Below are positions 55,991 to 64,000 of a stretch of DNA of 64,000 nucleotides, piece by piece. The notes under the pieces are model-generated. The model worked only from the letters and a program-made list of their open reading frames with translations, was not told the origin of the DNA and did not search any database. Position 1 is the first letter of the stretch; every line of letters starts with the position of its first letter. The position numbers were made by a program, and so were the translations under genes. The stretch covers positions 1-64,000 of the forward strand of contig MWEG01000091.1 of the NCBI GenBank assembly GCA_002070945.1, read 5' to 3'. The stretch comes from Lentisphaerae bacterium ADurb.Bin082 (lineage in GTDB: Bacteria > Verrucomicrobiota > Lentisphaeria > Oligosphaerales > Oligosphaeraceae).

Positions 55991-57217
55991 CTATTTTTTC
56001 AGGACGCTAAGGATCGTTTCTGCGACCTTCTGGCCTAGGGCTGTGCGTTCTTCATCCTTGAAATGGACGTCGACGCCCAGGCGCCATTGGTCAAAAACAC
56101 TGCTGGCACGGACGAATGCATTGAGGTCGCAGACGGTGATAGTGGGGAATTTCTGCAAGACTTCGGCGGCGACCGGGTTGTAGAGCTTGTCGTCATCTTT
56201 GCGTCGCCGGGAGCCAGTGGTGCGGGTTCCGGGGACAGGCGTGGTGGTGCACCAGATGACCTTGAAGCCTTTGCTGACGGCCATCGTGAAGATGGTTTCG
56301 AGGTTTTTGCGGTACTGTTCCAGGCTGACCTGGTGCACATCGCCGTCAAGCAGGCGCAGGTCATGCAGGCCGTGATTGATGACGACTACATCCCAATGCA
56401 GCCCCTTGACCGAGGTGTCGCCAAGCCAGAGTACGAAATTGGCCACGCCGCGGTTGGTGTCGCCGGAATTGCCGTTGATGCGATAGTAGTTGGCCTTTCC
56501 AGCGAGGGCCTGCTTGGCGGCTTCGTGGTAGTTCATGCTGATGGAGTCGCCAACGACCAGGACGCGCGGCAGGTTCGGATCATCGGTCAGACGCGGATCA
56601 GGCAGAGGAGTGACCTGCATAAGCGAACACAGAAAACGACCATCAGCCTGCAAGGCGCCAAACACCCGGACCTGGGTCAACGAATTTTTCAGCTCGGCGA
56701 CTGGGAAAAGCTCGGTCCTCTGCAAAGCCAGCGGCAACGCACGGAAGGCGATTTTCCGTTCATCCAGGGTGATTTCCCCTCTCGTGGCAGCCAACGGCGT
56801 GACTGTCGTCATCAAGCGTGTTTTGGCGCTGTTGGCCCAGCCGACGACAGCTTTGGTTCCTGCGGGCTGGACGATTACCCTTGCGGCTTGGAATGGCTTG
56901 CCCTCCTGGGCCAGGGCGGCTTGGTCTGCGGCTAAGTCGATTAGGACAACATCGTCTGGCTTGATGTCAGTCATGGCTGCCAGGGTCTTGGTGCTGGTGA
57001 AGGTAGTTTTGTCGTTCCAGAAAATTTGATACCGGCAGGTTCCTTCCTGAGTCTGGGGGTCATAACCCGTTGACGTGAGCAGAAAGCAGGACTGTGCCGC
57101 CTGGTCAATGCCATTGATGATCCCGTAGGCGCCGTTCAGGTTGCGCTGGCTCCAGGCCAGGGGGGAAGCCAGAAGGCAAGACAGAATGATTGCAGGGCCG
57201 AGGTGTTTGATAAACAT
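55991..57217 (-). CDS. Secreted SGNH/GDSL-type hydrolase
   Basis: 408 residues from MFIKHLGPAIIL with GGAG upstream; the longer frame to 57478 runs through the GTGGAC repeats. Signal peptide (IILSCLLASPLAWS), an N-terminal beta-rich region (~25-205), then an SGNH hydrolase domain: nucleophile block VVGDSISMNYHE, oxyanion-type NGNSGDTNRG, and the C-terminal LGVDVHFKDEE holding the Asp-His pair. It would remove acyl groups, probably from glycans, outside the cytoplasm; the substrate is unknown. It is divergent from waaA and monocistronic. Confidence 0.88.
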   Translation of the reverse strand: MFIKHLGPAIILSCLLASPLAWSQRNLNGAYGIINGIDQAAQSCFLLTSTGYDPQTQEGTCRYQIFWNDKTTFTSTKTLAAMTDIKPDDVVLIDLAADQAALAQEGKPFQAARVIVQPAGTKAVVGWANSAKTRLMTTVTPLAATRGEITLDERKIAFRALPLALQRTELFPVAELKNSLTQVRVFGALQADGRFLCSLMQVTPLPDPRLTDDPNLPRVLVVGDSISMNYHEAAKQALAGKANYYRINGNSGDTNRGVANFVLWLGDTSVKGLHWDVVVINHGLHDLRLLDGDVHQVSLEQYRKNLETIFTMAVSKGFKVIWCTTTPVPGTRTTGSRRRKDDDKLYNPVAAEVLQKFPTITVCDLNAFVRASSVFDQWRLGVDVHFKDEERTALGQKVAETILSVLKK

Positions 57218-57604
57218 GATCGCTCCAGTATGTTGCACATTAACGGTTTTGGAGACAGAGACGCAACAGGCTATCACCTGCTTGCTGACATGATGATAAC
57301 GTATGCCATAATTGCACAAAAACAAAGCAAGCACCGATGCAGGGCATTGGATTGTGGACAGTGCCGTACGTTTCGAGCTTTTAATGTTTTTGTCGCTGTG
57401 GCTGTGGACATGGTGGACATGGTGGACGGTGGCGGCTGCATGTAATTTATGCGTCAGCCTACCGTCCACACCGTCCACAAAATCCCCTCGCCCCTAAACA
57501 AAGCCCGCTCGCCCACTAACCCCCTTCAGCTGAGTTGATTTTCGGCATTGCTGGCTTACGTTTATGCATCGGGATTTTCAACAACGAGTTCCAGGAATCC
57601 GCTT
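57218..57604. other. Divergent intergenic region with short GTGGAC repeats
   Basis: About 385 bp. It holds GTGGACATG units at 57403-57430, a matching GTCCACACC pair at 57462-57479, and a CCCCTCGCCCC stretch (57483-57494). I see no gene or RNA. Confidence 0.6.
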
Positions 57605-58900
57605 ATGTTTTTGCTTTACAATCTTTTTTTCCCGCTGCTTTTTCTGGTTTATCTGCCATATTATGTTGTGCATCTGCGCCGTCGCGGCGGTCTTAGCCGG
57701 GAGTATTGGCAGCGCCTCGGCTTTTTCGACCGTGCTACTGCCAGCCGCTTGCGAACGCTGGCCAACCCGGTGTGGATTCATGCTGTCAGCGTCGGCGAAA
57801 CGGTAGCGGCCATCAGCTTCATGCGGCGTTGGCAGGAACGGCGACCCGAGGACAACCTGGTCTTTTCTTGCAGCACCTCAACTGCCTACGCCACTGCCAA
57901 GCAGAAGCTCCCCCCTGGCATTGAGCTTATCTACTGCCCCATTGACTTCTGGTGGGCGATCCGTCGCGCCTTGAGGCTGATTCGCCCAGTCGTGCTCATC
58001 ATCTTCGAAGTCGAAATCTGGCCGAATCTCATCCGCCAGGCCGCCCGCTGCGGCGCCAAGGTCGTGCTGGTCAATGGCCGAATGTCCGACCGCTCCAGCC
58101 GCGGCTACGCCAAATGGTCTTTTATCTTTCGGCCAATTTTCTCTTCTTTCAGCTGCCTCTGCGTGCAGACGCCGGAAGACGCCAGCCGCATTGCCCGCGT
58201 CCTCGGCGACGACCCTAGGATCAAGGTCTGCGACACCATGAAATTCGACCAGGTGCCAGATGTGAACCAGGCAGACAAGACAGCCGTCCTCGACGACTGC
58301 TTCGGCCCTGGCGAGCGCGTGACTTTCATTGCTGGCAGCACCCATGCCGGAGAAGAAGAGATCATCTGCGATGCCTATCAAAAACTCCGGGAGGACTTCC
58401 CGAACCTGCGGCTGATCCTGACGCCGCGACACTGCGAGAGGACGCCGGAAATCGAAAAAATCCTGCGGGAACGCGGCCTGACCTGGAAATTGCTGAAGCC
58501 AACAACAGAAAACGGCGCTGGCGCCGCCGAGGTCCTCCTGGTCAACACCACCGGCGAATTGATGAATTTCTATGGCGCGTCCGACATCGCATACGTCGGC
58601 AAAAGCCTGGCTGGCCAGACGGGCGGGCACAACATCATCGAACCGGCCATTTTCGGCAAGGCAATCCTGCATGGCTGTCACATGGAAAATTTCCGGACGG
58701 TGGCGGCCCTGTTCCAGCAGCACCAGGCAGCTATCGAGTTGCCGGACGAGGCAGCCCTGGAGCCGGCTCTGCGCCGCCTGCTGGCTTCACCAGCCGAACG
58801 GGAAAGCCTGGGCCGGAAGGCGCGCCAAGTCGTCGAACGCTACCGCGGCGCCATCGACCGCACCCTGGACCATATCGAAGAATTGCGAAAATCAGCCTGA
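57605..58900 (+). CDS. waaA: 3-deoxy-D-manno-octulosonic acid (Kdo) transferase
   Basis: 431 residues from MFLLYNLFFPLLFLVY, which forms the N-terminal membrane anchor; AGGA lies eight bases upstream. Transfers Kdo from CMP-Kdo to lipid A precursor. GT-B fold with WIHAVSVGET (the conserved catalytic-site Glu), VLVNGRMSDRSSRGYAKW, FIAGSTHAGEEEI and the sugar-nucleotide site GGHNIIEPAIFGKAIL. Its presence shows an LPS-bearing outer membrane. The number of Kdo residues added cannot be inferred. No other LPS gene is adjacent. Confidence 0.96.
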   Translation: MFLLYNLFFPLLFLVYLPYYVVHLRRRGGLSREYWQRLGFFDRATASRLRTLANPVWIHAVSVGETVAAISFMRRWQERRPEDNLVFSCSTSTAYATAKQKLPPGIELIYCPIDFWWAIRRALRLIRPVVLIIFEVEIWPNLIRQAARCGAKVVLVNGRMSDRSSRGYAKWSFIFRPIFSSFSCLCVQTPEDASRIARVLGDDPRIKVCDTMKFDQVPDVNQADKTAVLDDCFGPGERVTFIAGSTHAGEEEIICDAYQKLREDFPNLRLILTPRHCERTPEIEKILRERGLTWKLLKPTTENGAGAAEVLLVNTTGELMNFYGASDIAYVGKSLAGQTGGHNIIEPAIFGKAILHGCHMENFRTVAALFQQHQAAIELPDEAALEPALRRLLASPAERESLGRKARQVVERYRGAIDRTLDHIEELRKSA

Positions 58901-58933
58901 GCCAGGCCGCCGCTCATCCACGAACATACACAA

Positions 58934-58970
58934 AAAAGATGGCTGTCGGCATGACCGACAGCCATCTTTT
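58934..58970. terminator. Bidirectional terminator between waaA and the small basic protein gene
   Basis: Perfect 16-bp stem, AAAAGATGGCTGTCGG against its complement, with a five-base loop and A/T tracts on both sides, placed between two converging genes. Confidence 0.9.
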
Positions 58971-59028
58971 GCATTCGGAGAATGGCTTTGAGCCTCGAAC
59001 GCCTGGAGTTCGTCAATGCGCCCGCTGG

Positions 59029-59262
59029 TTATTTTTTCTTGGCGGCGGCTTTCTTGGCGGCGGGCTTCTTGGCTTTGGCTCCGCCTTTGGCGCAGGGGAC
59101 GTCAGCCTTGGCATATTCGTCCGCGCTGACAAAACGCGTGAGGCTGCGGCCATCTTTGGTTTTCGCCTTGAAGGCATGGCGGCCATTGGCGTACGTCACT
59201 TTTTCGATGACGGGGGCTTTGACCTTTTTCCGCTCTTTCACATCGTAGAATTCTGCGTCCAT
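59029..59262 (-). CDS. Small basic protein with Lys/Ala-rich tail
   Basis: 77 residues with AAGGAAGG upstream of the ATG and a terminator downstream, so probably expressed. Residues 1-55 read MDAEFYDVKERKKVKAP, then YANGRHAFKAKTKDGRSLTRF. This pattern resembles the short zinc-ribbon-like domain in DUF5679-type proteins (Y-C-V-K-x-K-x...NGRxAxKGxCPxCGxxxxRI), but the cysteines are missing. The tail (GGAKAKKPAAKKAAAKKK) is histone-H1-like. It may bind nucleic acid; function is unknown. Confidence 0.75.
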   Translation of the reverse strand: MDAEFYDVKERKKVKAPVIEKVTYANGRHAFKAKTKDGRSLTRFVSADEYAKADVPCAKGGAKAKKPAAKKAAAKKK

Positions 59263-59751
59263 GGCTCAACCTTCCTTGTTTGAGGGTGGTTACTTCGGAT
59301 GCACCATGCATCCGATAATACGGATACTATCTCCGTAAGTCATTATACTTTACTATGCACTTATAGGGCTTTGCAAATCGTCTCAAGAAGTTTTTTTGCC
59401 TTTTTTTGAAAAAAAACGCATTTTTTGCAAAAAAAATCCCATTTGGCTGACTTTGAGCCGGTTCGAATCGGCCAAAAAGTCATAACCAGCGATTTTTCTT
59501 AGCTCATTGCCATCGCGCCTGAAACGCCGTTTTTCCGGAAGCCGTCGCCTAATGCGCGGATTCTCCGCGCTGCCGGTTTTTTCAGCCGTTGCAAAAACCG
59601 ACGCAGGAAATGTCGAACGTGTCGCCATCTTCCGGCGGTTTTGGGGTTATATTATTCTTTTGTTCTTTTTTTTGTCCTGCCCGACCTGGGTCGGATGGGG
59701 AGTCACGTTTCGCCTTTTTTCGGGCTGGCCGAAAACCAGGAGGCTGTCACG
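59263..59751. other. Intergenic region upstream of the lipoprotein gene
   Basis: About 490 bp. The stretch 59330-59450 is AT-rich with long A and T runs (TTTTTTTGAAAAAAAA), likely promoter or curved DNA for the small basic protein gene. I see no gene; the minus frame at 59383-59628 has no start signal or recognisable content. Confidence 0.5.
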
Positions 59752-60951
59752 GTGAAGTTGAAAACCGCATTATTCGCAGCTGTCCTGGCAGCGCTGGCTA
59801 TTCCGCTGTTCAGCTGCCTTGGAACGTCGAACTACTCCGTCCCCCCCTGCTCGCGCACTTATCTCTACGGGCGTTCGCTTGTTTTGCTGGGCTGGCGCGA
59901 CGCCCCGGCAGACGCCATCCCCCTGCCGTTGCTCCCCCTGGGCCTGGGCCTGAGCCTGACCGCGCCGCCGCCTGGCGTTGACCTGACGCCTGTCTATCAC
60001 GAGGCGACGCCGCATGTCCTGGCCTATCGCCAAGCCTGGGAAGAACTGTTCAACACCAGGATTCTTCCCAGCCTGAGCTGCCCTGAACATGGCTATTGCC
60101 TGCCGGAAATGCCAGCCCTGGCAGAATTGCTCAAAACCCGCCTGACCCAGGAGGTAGTCGCAGACACGGTCCGGCACCTCGACCTGGCGCTGACCAAGGC
60201 CGTAGCAGGAAATCATGCCGAGCTGAAGGAGCAGCTGGAAACATTGACCCTGCACCATGAACACGCCGTTCTCCAACTCAAGGTCTGGACAGCCCTGAAC
60301 CGCGACCTGGCCGACGCTGACGCCATGACCGCAGGACTGGACGCGGCGCGGCAATTGCAGCTCTTCCGGCAGAATTTCAAGGCCGAGCTGTCGCCGTGGC
60401 TGCTTTGGCAGGAACGCTGGGAAAACGCTGCTGGCGACCTGGTCGGCCTGGGCTGGCAAACTTTGTTCCGGGACGCCGAGCCAGTGCAGCCCCTGCCGAA
60501 TTTCGCGTTGCTGCGGATTGACGGCGAAGGCGTCGCCATTAATCACGCCTGGCAGAAGGACTCCCTGGCCACCTGGCGGGCCGCTGCCCTGTCACCGCCT
60601 TTCCGGCTAGACCGGCCGTGGCGAGGACAAGTATCCCCCGACATGGCTGGCAAGCCCCTGTGGCTGCTGCTGAATTGCCGGCTGACCGAATTGCCGGAAG
60701 ACGTCAGGCGCCGGCCGCAGCTGTTCCTGAACTTTCGCGGCCTGCCTGGACGATGCGTCGTCTACCAGGACGGCGTTGAATTGATACGCAAGCACGAACT
60801 GCTACCGGCTTCCTTCCGGGTGCCTATCGAAACTGGCCAAGACCGACTTGCTGGCAGCGAAGACGCCCTGGCCATCGTCGTCCAGCTGGTCGATGGCGCC
60901 CTTAACCAGGACGCAGCCTGGCCAGTGTGGCTGTCAGCACCCAAGAATTGA
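59752..60951 (+). CDS. Lipoprotein of unknown function with C-terminal beta-sandwich-like domain
   Basis: 399 residues. GTG start with AGGAGG eight bases upstream, giving a lipoprotein signal peptide with lipobox LFSC (Cys22); the longer frame has no such support. Residues ~90-250 are helical with many Leu and Glu (LALTKAVAGNHAELKEQLETL). Residues ~280-395 (DSLATWRAAALSPPFRLDRPWRG...GKPLWLLLNCRL...GRCVVYQDGVEL) recall the galactose-binding-like sandwich at the N-terminus of GH2 enzymes. There is no catalytic domain. It is 115 bp upstream of mgtE on the same strand. Confidence 0.8.
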   Translation: MKLKTALFAAVLAALAIPLFSCLGTSNYSVPPCSRTYLYGRSLVLLGWRDAPADAIPLPLLPLGLGLSLTAPPPGVDLTPVYHEATPHVLAYRQAWEELFNTRILPSLSCPEHGYCLPEMPALAELLKTRLTQEVVADTVRHLDLALTKAVAGNHAELKEQLETLTLHHEHAVLQLKVWTALNRDLADADAMTAGLDAARQLQLFRQNFKAELSPWLLWQERWENAAGDLVGLGWQTLFRDAEPVQPLPNFALLRIDGEGVAINHAWQKDSLATWRAAALSPPFRLDRPWRGQVSPDMAGKPLWLLLNCRLTELPEDVRRRPQLFLNFRGLPGRCVVYQDGVELIRKHELLPASFRVPIETGQDRLAGSEDALAIVVQLVDGALNQDAAWPVWLSAPKN

Positions 60952-61065
60952 CGGTGACGGCAAAACATAACTGCACACCCCAAGGCCCGGCCAGAAGCCG
61001 AGGCGAGAACACCGGGGTATTTGAATTGTAAGGTATGGTAAGACGATTTAAGGAGGGCTCTGCCA

Positions 61066-62400
61066 ATGGGACAATTTGTGGAGATGCTGGAGGAAAACCG
61101 CCATGCCGAATTGAGGGCGATGATGATTGCCATGAATCCGGTGGACGTCGCCGACGAACTCGAAGGCGTCGAAGAACCGGATAAACAGCTGCTTATTTTC
61201 AGCATGCTGCCTAAAGACCAGGCCGCAGCTGTCTTTACCTACTTGCCCAGCGACCTGCAACGACAAGTCGTGGACGGCATCTCCAAGCATCGCCTGTCCC
61301 TCATCCTCAAGGAACTCCCGGTTGACGATGCCGTCGATTTCCTGGAAGAGCTGCCAGCCAACATGGTCAACGCCATCCTCAGCCAGGCCGAGCCAACCAA
61401 ACGCGGCGAAATCAACAAGATACTCCAATACCCCGACTACAGCGCCGGCAGCCTGATGACGGTCGAATACGTCATCTTGTCGGAAAAGCTGACCGCCCGC
61501 GAGGCGCTGGACAATGTCCGCCGTCAAGGCGGTGGCAAGGAAACCATCTACACTTGCTATGTTGTCGGCGAAGGCCGCAAACTGACCGGCGCGGTGTCGC
61601 TGCGACGCCTCATTCTTAGCCCCGAAGACAGCCTGGTGCGGGACATCATGACAACGTCGGTGATCTATGTCCATACCCTCGAAGACCAGGAAGAGGTGGC
61701 GGAGAAATTCAAGGACTACGACTTGATCGTGATGCCGGTGGTGGATCGCGAGGATCGCCTAGTCGGAATCATCACGGTTGACGATATCATCGACGTCATC
61801 GAGGCGGAGAACACCGAGGACTTTGAGAAGATGGCGGCTCTGCATCCCTCTGAGGACGAATACCTCAAGACCGGCATCTTGCGCCTGGCTCGCAACCGCA
61901 TCGTCTGGCTGCTGGTGTTGATGATCTCGGCCACCTTCACGGGTGCTATCATCAGCCATTTCCAAGAGCTGTTGCAGACGGCGGTGTTCCTGGCGGCTTT
62001 CATCCCAATGCTGATGGACACCGGCGGCAACTGCGGCGCGCAGGCGTCAACGCTCGTCATCCGCGGCATGGCGATCGGCGAAATCGAGCTTCAGCATTGG
62101 CTGCAAGTGTTCTGGAAGGAAATACGCGTCGGCGTCCTGGTGGGAATCGGCTTGGCCTTGGTTAACTTCCTCCGCATTTTCTTCCTGGTGAAAAACGCCG
62201 ACCTGCGCACCAACCTGACGGTGACTGTGACTCTGTTCATTACGATTGTCTTTGCTAAGCTGATCGGCGGGGCGCTGCCAATGGCGGCGAAATGCCTGCG
62301 TTGCGACCCGGCCCTGATGGCAAGCCCGATGATCACCACGATCGTGGACGCCTTTTCCCTGTTCATCTATTTTTCCATCGCGCATCTCCTGCTCGCGTGA
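61066..62400 (+). CDS. mgtE: Magnesium transporter MgtE
   Basis: 444 residues. N-terminal helical domain (~1-120; PVDDAVDFLEELPANMVNAIL), two CBS domains (~130-245; DYSAGSLMTVEYVILSEKLTAREAL, then IVMPVVDREDRLVGIITVDDIID) that sense Mg2+, and five membrane helices (AAFIPMLMDTGGNCGAQASTLVIRGM is the pore signature). AGGAGGG precedes the ATG. Its stop is 35 bp before the deaminase start, or overlaps by TGATG if a longer deaminase frame is used. No M-box riboswitch is recognisable in the 115-bp leader. Confidence 0.96.
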   Translation: MGQFVEMLEENRHAELRAMMIAMNPVDVADELEGVEEPDKQLLIFSMLPKDQAAAVFTYLPSDLQRQVVDGISKHRLSLILKELPVDDAVDFLEELPANMVNAILSQAEPTKRGEINKILQYPDYSAGSLMTVEYVILSEKLTAREALDNVRRQGGGKETIYTCYVVGEGRKLTGAVSLRRLILSPEDSLVRDIMTTSVIYVHTLEDQEEVAEKFKDYDLIVMPVVDREDRLVGIITVDDIIDVIEAENTEDFEKMAALHPSEDEYLKTGILRLARNRIVWLLVLMISATFTGAIISHFQELLQTAVFLAAFIPMLMDTGGNCGAQASTLVIRGMAIGEIELQHWLQVFWKEIRVGVLVGIGLALVNFLRIFFLVKNADLRTNLTVTVTLFITIVFAKLIGGALPMAAKCLRCDPALMASPMITTIVDAFSLFIYFSIAHLLLA

Positions 62401-62435
62401 TGAAGCCAGCTGCGGCAGGCCGAGAAAGAAAACGC

Positions 62436-63704
62436 ATGAACCAGCTGTTGATTAAAAACACACATGTCAATGGCGCCCTGATCGACGTGTTGATCCAGGG
62501 CAATCGGTTTGCGGCGCTGGGGGCAGACCTCGCTGCTCCGGCCGGCGCCGAAACCCTGGATGCTGCCGGCATGGCGATGATTCCGGCTTTCTACAATGCC
62601 CATACTCACGCGGCCATGTCCCTGTTCCGCGGCTTTGCCGATGACCTGGATCTGTTTGTCTGGCTGAATGAATACATCTGGCCGGCTGAAGCCAAGCTGA
62701 CGCCGGAAGACATCTATGACGGAAGCCGCTTGGCTATCCTGGAAATGATCAAGACCGGGACAGTGTTCTTTAATGATATGTACTGGAGCCAGGCGGAAAC
62801 TATACGCGCGGCGGAGGAAATGGGGGTGCGGGCCGCCATCGGCCTGCTGTACATCGAGTCCAGCCCCGGTGTGGTGCTGGAACGCAATGCGCGCGATAAT
62901 GCGGCCATCATAGCGGCTCGCAGTTCGTATTCGGACCGGATTATGATCATACCAGCGCCGCACGCCATCTACACGGTATCAGGCCTGGGCCTGAAGCGGG
63001 CGCGGGAAGAAGCGCAGGACTTTGACGGTTATCTGCACATCCACGCCGCCGAGACCCAGCGCGAAGTCGATGACTGCCAGCAAGCGCATCAGGCGACTCC
63101 GATCGCCTACCTTGACCGACTCGGCGTGCTCGGACCGCGTACTATCCTGGCGCATTGCTGCCATCTTACCGATGACGATATCGCGATTATCCGCGAGCGC
63201 GATTGCGTCATCGTCCATAATCCCTGTTCGAACCTGAAACTGGTGTCCGGGCGTTTCCGTTTCCAGGCAGTCGCCAAGGCCGGCATCCGAATTGCCTTGG
63301 GAACGGACGGGTGCAGCTCCAACAACAATCTCTCTATGCTCGAAGAAATGAAATTCGCAGCCCTGGCCGCTAAAGATGAAGCCGGCGACCCGACGGCCGG
63401 CAAGGCTGAGGACGTGTTTGCAGCGGCGACCGCTGTCAGCGCCCGCGCCTTTGGCCTGGATGCCGGAGAAATCGCCCCTGGCCAGCTGGCAGATTGTCTG
63501 CTCCTGGACAGTGACCATTCCCTGCTCGTCGCTGACCATCACCTGCTGGCTAATGTGGTGTATTCGGCTGACAGCTCCTGCATCGACACAGTGATTTGCA
63601 ATGGCCGTGTGCTTATGCGCCATCGCGTCGTCCCCGGCGAAGAGGACATCATCGCCCGCGGCAAAGCCGCTGCACGGCGAGTTCGTGAATATACCGGACG
63701 CTGA
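62436..63704 (+). CDS. mtaD: MtaD-like 5-methylthioadenosine/S-adenosylhomocysteine deaminase (amidohydrolase)
   Basis: 422 residues from MNQLLIKNTHV; an ATG at 62400 overlapping the mgtE stop (TGATG) is an alternative and would add 12 residues. Zinc amidohydrolase that deaminates MTA, SAH or adenosine. Metal and catalytic residues are visible in NAHTHAAMSLFRG, HIHAAETQREVD, LAHCCHLTDDD and GTDGCSSNNNLSMLEEM. FVWLNEYIWPAEAKLT is characteristic of this subgroup. Guanine or chlorohydrolase-type relatives are possible but less likely. It may be co-transcribed with mgtE. Repeats begin just after its stop. Confidence 0.9.
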   Translation: MNQLLIKNTHVNGALIDVLIQGNRFAALGADLAAPAGAETLDAAGMAMIPAFYNAHTHAAMSLFRGFADDLDLFVWLNEYIWPAEAKLTPEDIYDGSRLAILEMIKTGTVFFNDMYWSQAETIRAAEEMGVRAAIGLLYIESSPGVVLERNARDNAAIIAARSSYSDRIMIIPAPHAIYTVSGLGLKRAREEAQDFDGYLHIHAAETQREVDDCQQAHQATPIAYLDRLGVLGPRTILAHCCHLTDDDIAIIRERDCVIVHNPCSNLKLVSGRFRFQAVAKAGIRIALGTDGCSSNNNLSMLEEMKFAALAAKDEAGDPTAGKAEDVFAAATAVSARAFGLDAGEIAPGQLADCLLLDSDHSLLVADHHLLANVVYSADSSCIDTVICNGRVLMRHRVVPGEEDIIARGKAAARRVREYTGR

Positions 63705-63715
63705 GACGATGCTTT

Positions 63716-63750
63716 GGGGCGAGGGGCGAGGGGCGAGGGGCGAGGGGTGA
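63716..63750 (+). repeat. Tandem heptamer array, GGGGCGA, five units
   Basis: Four perfect and one variant (GGGGTGA) copies, immediately followed by the GCAGATGAC-type element. Shorter pieces of this heptamer lie at about 186, 12893-12913, 34649-34663, 36482-36490 and 57483-57494. Confidence 0.92.
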
Positions 63751-63757
63751 GCTGTTG

Positions 63758-63794
63758 TTTTATCCGCAGATTACGCTGATGACGCAGATTTTTT
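63758..63794 (+). repeat. GCAGATGAC-type element, copy 5, with extended 3' flank
   Basis: TTTTATCCGCAGAT, TACGCTGAT, GACGCAGAT and a T-run, then AGGGTGTGCTGTACGG. The flank up to about 63850 shares words with the flank of copy 1 (TAC(A/G)GG(A/G)AAACC, then GCGAAAC). CAAGCTGAAGCTTG at about 63859 is a further inverted repeat. Confidence 0.88.
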
Positions 63795-64000
63795 AGGGTG
63801 TGCTGTACGGGGAAACCGGTCGCGAAGCGACTAAAGCGCAGAAAGTGCGAAACATACGGCAAGCTGAAGCTTGAACTACATACGAGGCCGCAGGCGACGC
63901 CCTGGGACGCCTTGTCTCTGTTTTTTAACCTGCCGCGTTACCAATTCCTGCAACCGTGGTTATATTAATTGTTTTGTTTCAGTGGGTGCCGCCTTACCGG

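Noticed and set aside
55991-57478. Longer N-terminus of the SGNH hydrolase
   Set aside because: The extra 87 residues are encoded by GTGGAC repeats and AT-rich promoter-like sequence; the inner ATG has a signal peptide and GGAG.
59458-59475. tRNA-like GGTTCGAATC word
   Set aside because: The B-box-like word lies in a short palindrome (GCCGGTTCGAATCGGC); no A-box, anticodon arm or acceptor stem could be found around it.
59383-59628. 81-codon minus-strand frame in an intergenic region
   Set aside because: Low-complexity Phe/Lys content from A/T runs and no ribosome binding site.
60952-61065. M-box magnesium riboswitch before mgtE
   Set aside because: The leader is only 115 bp and I cannot find the conserved M-box core or a downstream terminator hairpin.

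Overview
The window looks like a chromosomal segment of a Gram-negative bacterium of the PVC superphylum, most likely Lentisphaerota (Victivallis/Oligosphaera-like). This rests on the H-X9-DG pseudopilin next to a GH42-like protein and a GntR/LacI-type regulator, on giant secreted beta-rich proteins of a kind I associate with planctomycete/lentisphaeral genomes, on LPS and outer-membrane functions (waaA, Mla-like transporter, TonB/ExbBD), on a bifunctional fucokinase/GDP-fucose pyrophosphorylase, and on moderately GC-rich genes separated by repeat-rich spacers. The phylum call is inference; no rRNA gene is present.

Layout. 0-3 kb: end of a PD-(D/E)XK protein, then umuC overlapping a sigma-54 activator. 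3-9.2 kb (minus): degenerate GH10-like protein, Gfo/Idh/MocA dehydrogenase, and an rsmA-exbB-exbD-tonB run. 9.5-12.7 kb: SpoIIE-type phosphatase, yicC and rpsD. 13-19 kb (minus): regulator, GH42-like protein, pseudopilin, class II aldolase. 19-30 kb (minus): two adjacent giant membrane-anchored proteins of 2499 and 1187 residues that appear to share a repeated module. 30.2-32.2 kb: ceramidase-like protein overlapping umuD. 32.2-34.5 kb (minus): sugar-phosphate isomerase and DegT aminotransferase. 35-36 kb: AT-rich orphan cytosine-5 DNA methyltransferase flanked by repeats. 36.5-49.8 kb (minus): fkp; trmH-like, valS and NifU-like genes; a DEAD-box helicase; a four-gene Mla/Pqi lipid transporter; an acidic protein with an SSB-like tail. 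49.8-55.8 kb: icd divergent from prs-bL25-pth-rpsF-ssb-rpsR-rplI. 56-64 kb: SGNH hydrolase, waaA, a small basic protein, a lipoprotein, mgtE and an MtaD-like deaminase.

The strongest unexplained signals are of two kinds. The first is the giant protein pair, which seems to be built from three copies of one architecture. The second is a set of intergenic repeats: at least four different heptamers in tandem, a GCAGATGAC-type element in five places, and an ~85-bp multi-hairpin element in two places, partly combined into composite clusters. Also notable are umuC and umuD lying 30 kb apart, each joined by an ATGA overlap to an unrelated gene, and an acidic protein ending in an SSB-type DEDIPF tail.

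No tRNA, rRNA, CRISPR array, transposase or phage gene was recognised. Starts were moved inward from the longest ORF where a Shine-Dalgarno sequence, signal peptide or conserved N-terminus supported it.
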